Part shown: positions 5,186-7,764 of the stretch, in pieces
Layout of the letters: each line of letters opens with the position of its first letter
How positions within the stretch are numbered: position 1 is the first letter of the stretch
DNA from: Methanosarcinaceae archaeon UBA470
Lineage (GTDB): Archaea; Halobacteriota; Methanosarcinia; Methanosarcinales; Methanosarcinaceae
Reading direction: 5' to 3'
Length of the DNA: 7,764 nucleotides
Assembly: GCA_002508425.1 (NCBI GenBank)
Contig: DAKU01000024.1
Coordinates: 1 to 7,764 of the forward strand
Notes under the pieces: generated by a model
Database searches by the model: none
What the model saw: only the letters and a program-made list of their open reading frames with translations
Told to the model about the DNA's origin: nothing
Translations under genes and position numbers: made by a program

Positions 5186-6832
5186 ATGATTATGAAAACA
5201 ACTAGTGAATTCACTTTAGCTTGCCGTGAACTTCTGGATAAAGTACTTGGTGGGGAGATACAAGACCCTGAGCAATTAGTTCAGGCAAAGAAACAGGCAT
5301 GTAAAGACCATAAACTTTCTTCTCTGCCAACTAATGCGGACATTATCGTCTCCGGAAATGAGGGAGAGCAACTTTTGGTCAGGGATTTCCTTCGGAAAAA
5401 ACCTGTGCGTACTATATCGGGCGTAGCGGTGGTCGCAGCTATGACATCACCTGCTCCCTGTCCACATGGAACATGCGTTCCTTGTCCGGGAGGTCCAGGT
5501 TCTTCTTTTGCCTCACCACAAAGCTATATGGGGCAGGAACCTTCCACAATGCGGGCAATACAATGCGAATATGATCCATACAAGATCACAACTACCCGGC
5601 TTGAACAATTGAAACAGATCGGTCATGATATAGGGAAAGCCGAATTAATCATAATGGGGGGGACGTACTCTGCTCGTAGTTTGGATTATCAGGAGTGGTA
5701 CGTAAAAAGATGTCTTGAGGCCATGAATGATTTTTTTGATACAGAATGGCGAGAACATGTACACATAATTGGAAAAGAGCTTCCTTACATTACTCTTGAG
5801 GATGTGCAGAAAGCCAATGAAACAGCAAAGGTCCGAAATGTAGGCACCACATTTGAGACAAGGCCGGACTGGACTAAAGAAGGGCACGTAGATATATTAT
5901 TAAAATTGGGTGCCACCAAAGTGGAGATTGGAGTGCAAAGCACCTATGATTTTGTACTTTCAAGGATCAATAGGGGGCATACTGTTGCAGATGCCATTGA
6001 GGCAAACAGGGTTTTGCGGGACAGTGCTCTAAAAGTGGGTTTTCACATGATGCCTCATCTTCCGGGAATGGATATTGAAGGGGATGTGTGTAACTTCAAA
6101 AGACTGTTCAAGGATAGCAGGTTCAGGCCGGATTACCTGAAGATATATCCAACGTTGGTCACAGAGGGAACAGAACTCCATAGGATGTGGAAGAATGGGG
6201 AATATGAAGCTCTTACAGATGAAAATGCTGTGGGGCTGCTCGCCCGGATCAAATCTTTCCTGCCTAAGTGGGTAAGATTGCAGAGGATACAAAGGGATAT
6301 CCCTGCTTACCAGATACTTGCAGGTACTCGTAAAAGCAATATTCGGCAACTCGCTAAGAGTATGCTGGAAGAACATGGTGGATCATGTCGGTGCATCCGC
6401 TGTCGTGAAGTAGGTCATAATATTCTTAATGGAGTAATGCCTGACCCTGGAAAGATAAAACTCACAGTAGACAAATATGATTGCTGTGGTGGTGTGGAAC
6501 ATTTCATCGCTTTCGAAGATGTACAATCAGATATTTTGATAGGTTTTCTGAGACTTAGGTTCCCTTATGATCCTCACAGGCTTGAGCTTCAGAACTCAGC
6601 TTTGGTCAGGGAACTGCACGTATATGGTTCTATGGTCCCTGTAGGGGAAACCGCAAAAAAGTATGACTGGCAACACAGGGGCTATGGGGCAGAATTACTT
6701 GCCTGTGCAGAGGACTTGGCAAAAGATGCAGACTTTGAAAAGATATCAATTATAAGCGGAATTGGTGTAAGGGAATATTATCGTAAGCAGGGTTATGAAT
6801 TGGATGGGGTCTATATGTCTAAGTGGTTTTAG
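5186..6832 (+). CDS. elp3: Elp3: tRNA uridine(34) 5-carboxymethylaminomethyl modification enzyme, radical SAM/GNAT
   Basis: Archaeal Elp3 acts alone to put a carboxymethyl-type group on C5 of wobble uridine in tRNA, using S-adenosylmethionine and acetyl-CoA. The 548-residue product shows the complete architecture. An N-terminal helical tRNA-binding region (1-85) comes first. A radical SAM core contains CPHGTCVPC (92-100); Cys92, Cys97 and Cys100 are the CX4CX2C iron-sulfur ligands, followed by PGGPGSS. GGTYSARSLDYQEWYV (158-173) and GTTFETRPDW (220-229) are strongly conserved family segments. A Cys cluster CRCIRC (401-406) corresponds to the zinc site. The C-terminal GNAT acetyltransferase domain (about 435-548) has the acetyl-CoA loop QHRGYG (496-501) and a conserved Tyr pair (530-531). 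The gene lies 22 bp after the RFC paralog and is probably read with it. ATG codons at 5186 and 5192 are both possible starts; neither has a clear ribosome binding site. Confidence 0.95.
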   Translation: MIMKTTSEFTLACRELLDKVLGGEIQDPEQLVQAKKQACKDHKLSSLPTNADIIVSGNEGEQLLVRDFLRKKPVRTISGVAVVAAMTSPAPCPHGTCVPCPGGPGSSFASPQSYMGQEPSTMRAIQCEYDPYKITTTRLEQLKQIGHDIGKAELIIMGGTYSARSLDYQEWYVKRCLEAMNDFFDTEWREHVHIIGKELPYITLEDVQKANETAKVRNVGTTFETRPDWTKEGHVDILLKLGATKVEIGVQSTYDFVLSRINRGHTVADAIEANRVLRDSALKVGFHMMPHLPGMDIEGDVCNFKRLFKDSRFRPDYLKIYPTLVTEGTELHRMWKNGEYEALTDENAVGLLARIKSFLPKWVRLQRIQRDIPAYQILAGTRKSNIRQLAKSMLEEHGGSCRCIRCREVGHNILNGVMPDPGKIKLTVDKYDCCGGVEHFIAFEDVQSDILIGFLRLRFPYDPHRLELQNSALVRELHVYGSMVPVGETAKKYDWQHRGYGAELLACAEDLAKDADFEKISIISGIGVREYYRKQGYELDGVYMSKWF

Positions 6833-6836
6833 ATAC

Positions 6837-6843
6837 TTTTTTT
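6837..6843 (+). terminator. Oligo-T run after elp3, possible terminator
   Basis: Seven T in a row lie 5 bases after the elp3 stop, preceded by TTTT at 6827-6830. Archaeal RNA polymerase can terminate at oligo-T without a hairpin, and none is visible here. Read-through into the next gene remains possible. Confidence 0.35.
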
Positions 6844-6864
6844 ACCAATGCCTGCTAATCAATC

Positions 6865-6869
6865 AAGGA
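6865..6869 (+). promoter_or_regulatory. Ribosome binding site that decides the regulator start
   Basis: AAGGA lies 5 bases before the ATG at 6875. The upstream in-frame ATG at 6848 is preceded only by T-rich sequence, so 6875 is favoured. Confidence 0.5.
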
Positions 6870-6874
6870 CAACG

Positions 6875-7264
6875 ATGAGAAGTGAGCAGATAGAAAAAAT
6901 GTCGGAAAAGGAGGTACTAGGCAAGATCCTGGAACTACTAGTCCGTATTGATAAAAATTTAGATCACCTAGTTCCCAAGGGCATACCAATGGGCCATATA
7001 CAGTCCATGAAGGGGGAAGGTGTTGTACCTAGTGGTCTAGATATAATGACCTTGCTTTCCTTGCCAGAGCATTTGAGGACCACTGCAACGGTGCTGTTTG
7101 AAAGTGGGCCAGCTACTGCTGAAGAAATATCAAAGATAACTAAGAAAGAAAGAGCTGTAGAAAGCGGTTATCTCAATCAGCTTGTAAGAATGAAACATGT
7201 GAATAAGTATCGTGAAGGTAGAAAGGTTTATTTTTGCGTCAATCATGATAGTAAAAATGACTGA
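6875..7264 (+). CDS. Small winged-helix DNA-binding protein, probable transcription regulator
   Basis: I recognise the fold type but no named family; the target and signal are unknown. The 129-residue protein (138 if it starts at ATG 6848) has two parts. Residues 1-32 form a charged amphipathic helix (EKEVLGKILELLVRIDKNL) suitable for dimerisation. A linker with VPKG and PMGH follows. From about 57 to 123 there is a winged helix-turn-helix of the ArsR/MarR/TrmB kind: a helix around LLSLPEHLRTTATVLF, a turn-helix TAEEISKITKKERAVESGYL (81-100) with the recognition helix around ERAVESGYLNQLVRM, and a wing ending REGRKVYFCV (113-122). There is no effector-binding domain and no metal-binding Cys pair, so it may act alone or with a partner. 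It follows elp3 by 42 bp and precedes a MinD/ParA-type ATPase by 31 bp in the same direction. No palindromic operator was found beside it. Confidence 0.75.
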   Translation: MRSEQIEKMSEKEVLGKILELLVRIDKNLDHLVPKGIPMGHIQSMKGEGVVPSGLDIMTLLSLPEHLRTTATVLFESGPATAEEISKITKKERAVESGYLNQLVRMKHVNKYREGRKVYFCVNHDSKND

Positions 7265-7273
7265 ATTCTAGAC

Positions 7274-7279
7274 TTTTTT
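7274..7279 (+). terminator. Oligo-T run between the regulator and the ATPase gene
   Basis: Six T lie 9 bases after the regulator stop codon without a hairpin. It could cause partial termination, but the 31-bp gap leaves little room for a separate promoter for the downstream gene, so read-through is at least as likely. Confidence 0.2.
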
Positions 7280-7285
7280 CATAAT

Positions 7286-7292
7286 AGGTGAT
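7286..7292 (+). promoter_or_regulatory. Ribosome binding site for the MinD/ParA-like gene
   Basis: AGGTGAT is a seven-base match to the complement of the archaeal 16S 3' end. The AGGTG core is 5 bases before GTG 7296. Nearby ATG codons at 7291 and 7294 are out of frame. Confidence 0.65.
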
Positions 7293-7295
7293 GAT

Positions 7296-7764
7296 GTGGG
7301 GGTAACTGTAGCTGTACATTCTTCTAAAGGTGGAACTGGAAAAACATGTATCTCACTGAACCTTGCAGCATTGTTGGCTAATGATGGTTATAATGTTTGT
7401 CTGCTGGATATGGATATGAAAGCTCCTTGTTTGTGCACTTTTTTTAATAAGTATCCGAAATGGTGGATTAATGAGTATCTTGATGGTAACTGCAGCATCG
7501 ATAGTATATTGCATGATGTAGGCTCACAATTAGGAACTAAGGGCAAATTCGCTATAGGTCTGTCAAATCCTGATATTACGGCAATCAGGACGATTTCTAA
7601 TATGGAAAGAAAGTGGCAGGCTAAGGCATTGAAGTTGCTTCTTGATGCTAAAAAATCTATATTCTTAAGTGGTTTTGATGTACTGATTTTAGATACGGGG
7701 CCAGGTTTGGAGTTTGAATCCGTCAATGCAATTGCTATTGCAGATATGGTACTCTCTATTATGA
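7296..7764 (+). CDS. MinD/ParA-family P-loop ATPase, 5' part only
   Basis: The first 156 codons of a ParA/MinD (SIMIBI-class) ATPase are present; the gene continues beyond the window. Seen directly: the deviant Walker A HSSKGGTGKT (8-17) with signature Lys11 and P-loop Lys16, the switch I segment LLDMDMKAP (36-44), and Walker B VLILDTGPG (129-137) followed by SVNAIAIADMVL (142-153). This order and spacing are standard for the family. Such proteins dimerise on ATP and position DNA or protein complexes, or act in metallocentre assembly. Which role applies cannot be told from the N-terminal half. Residues 45-66, including CLCTFFNKYPKWW, are unlike cell-division MinD and fit the more divergent MinD-like proteins of methanogens. 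The start is GTG with a strong ribosome binding site; an in-frame TAG at 7269-7271 bounds it upstream. The neighbouring winged-helix gene is 31 bp upstream, suggesting a shared transcript. Confidence 0.85.
   Translation, partial: MGVTVAVHSSKGGTGKTCISLNLAALLANDGYNVCLLDMDMKAPCLCTFFNKYPKWWINEYLDGNCSIDSILHDVGSQLGTKGKFAIGLSNPDITAIRTISNMERKWQAKALKLLLDAKKSIFLSGFDVLILDTGPGLEFESVNAIAIADMVLSIM

Noticed and set aside
6029..6376. 115-codon minus-strand open frame inside elp3
   Set aside because: It lies within the conserved radical SAM/GNAT protein and its translation resembles no family; an antisense shadow.
1..7764. CRISPR array, tRNA/rRNA genes, insertion sequence, integrase or attachment site
   Set aside because: No spaced direct repeats, no cloverleaf-like or rRNA-like sequence and no transposase or integrase motifs were seen; almost all of the window is accounted for by housekeeping genes.

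Overview
The window is a protein-coding stretch of a euryarchaeal chromosome, most likely a methanogen of the Methanosarcinales (Methanosarcina, Methanolobus, Methanococcoides or a close relative; the genus is inference). The evidence is a coenzyme F420 biosynthesis gene (cofE), SecF/SecD in the archaeal order secF-secD, a replication factor C small-subunit paralog of the kind known from Methanosarcinales and haloarchaea, an archaeal-type Elp3, TATA-box promoters, and Shine-Dalgarno sites of the AGGTGAT/GGAGG type. No mobile element, CRISPR array, tRNA or rRNA was seen.

Layout. Positions 1-190 are mostly non-coding: a perfect 8-bp inverted repeat followed by a T-run, then a probable promoter. 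cofE (191-955, +, TTG start) converges with a dCMP deaminase gene (938-1399, -); their 3' ends overlap by 18 bp. A 100-bp divergent promoter region (1400-1499) separates the deaminase from a tightly packed + strand run: secF (1500-2411), secD (2408-4120, ATGA overlap), a degenerate RFC small-subunit paralog (about 4120-5163, starting on the secD stop) and elp3 (5186-6832). Two further + strand genes follow: a small winged-helix regulator (6875-7264) and the first 156 codons of a MinD/ParA-type ATPase (7296-7764) that runs off the window.

How the genes relate. SecF and SecD form one membrane complex assisting Sec protein export. The RFC paralog belongs to the sliding-clamp loader of DNA replication, Elp3 modifies wobble uridine in tRNA, CofE makes the polyglutamate tail of F420, and the deaminase feeds dTTP synthesis. 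These are core functions sharing a neighbourhood rather than one pathway. The regulator/MinD pair may be functionally linked, but only by adjacency.

I found no convincing new multi-gene system. The most informative observation is the RFC paralog. It keeps the arginine finger of the SRC motif but has lost the hallmark residues of Walker A, Walker B, sensor 1 and sensor 2. This is the pattern of a non-ATPase clamp-loader subunit such as eukaryotic Rfc5 or bacterial delta-prime. It also lacks any ATG, GTG or TTG codon upstream of its conserved N-terminal box, so it appears to start on a rare codon coupled to secD termination.
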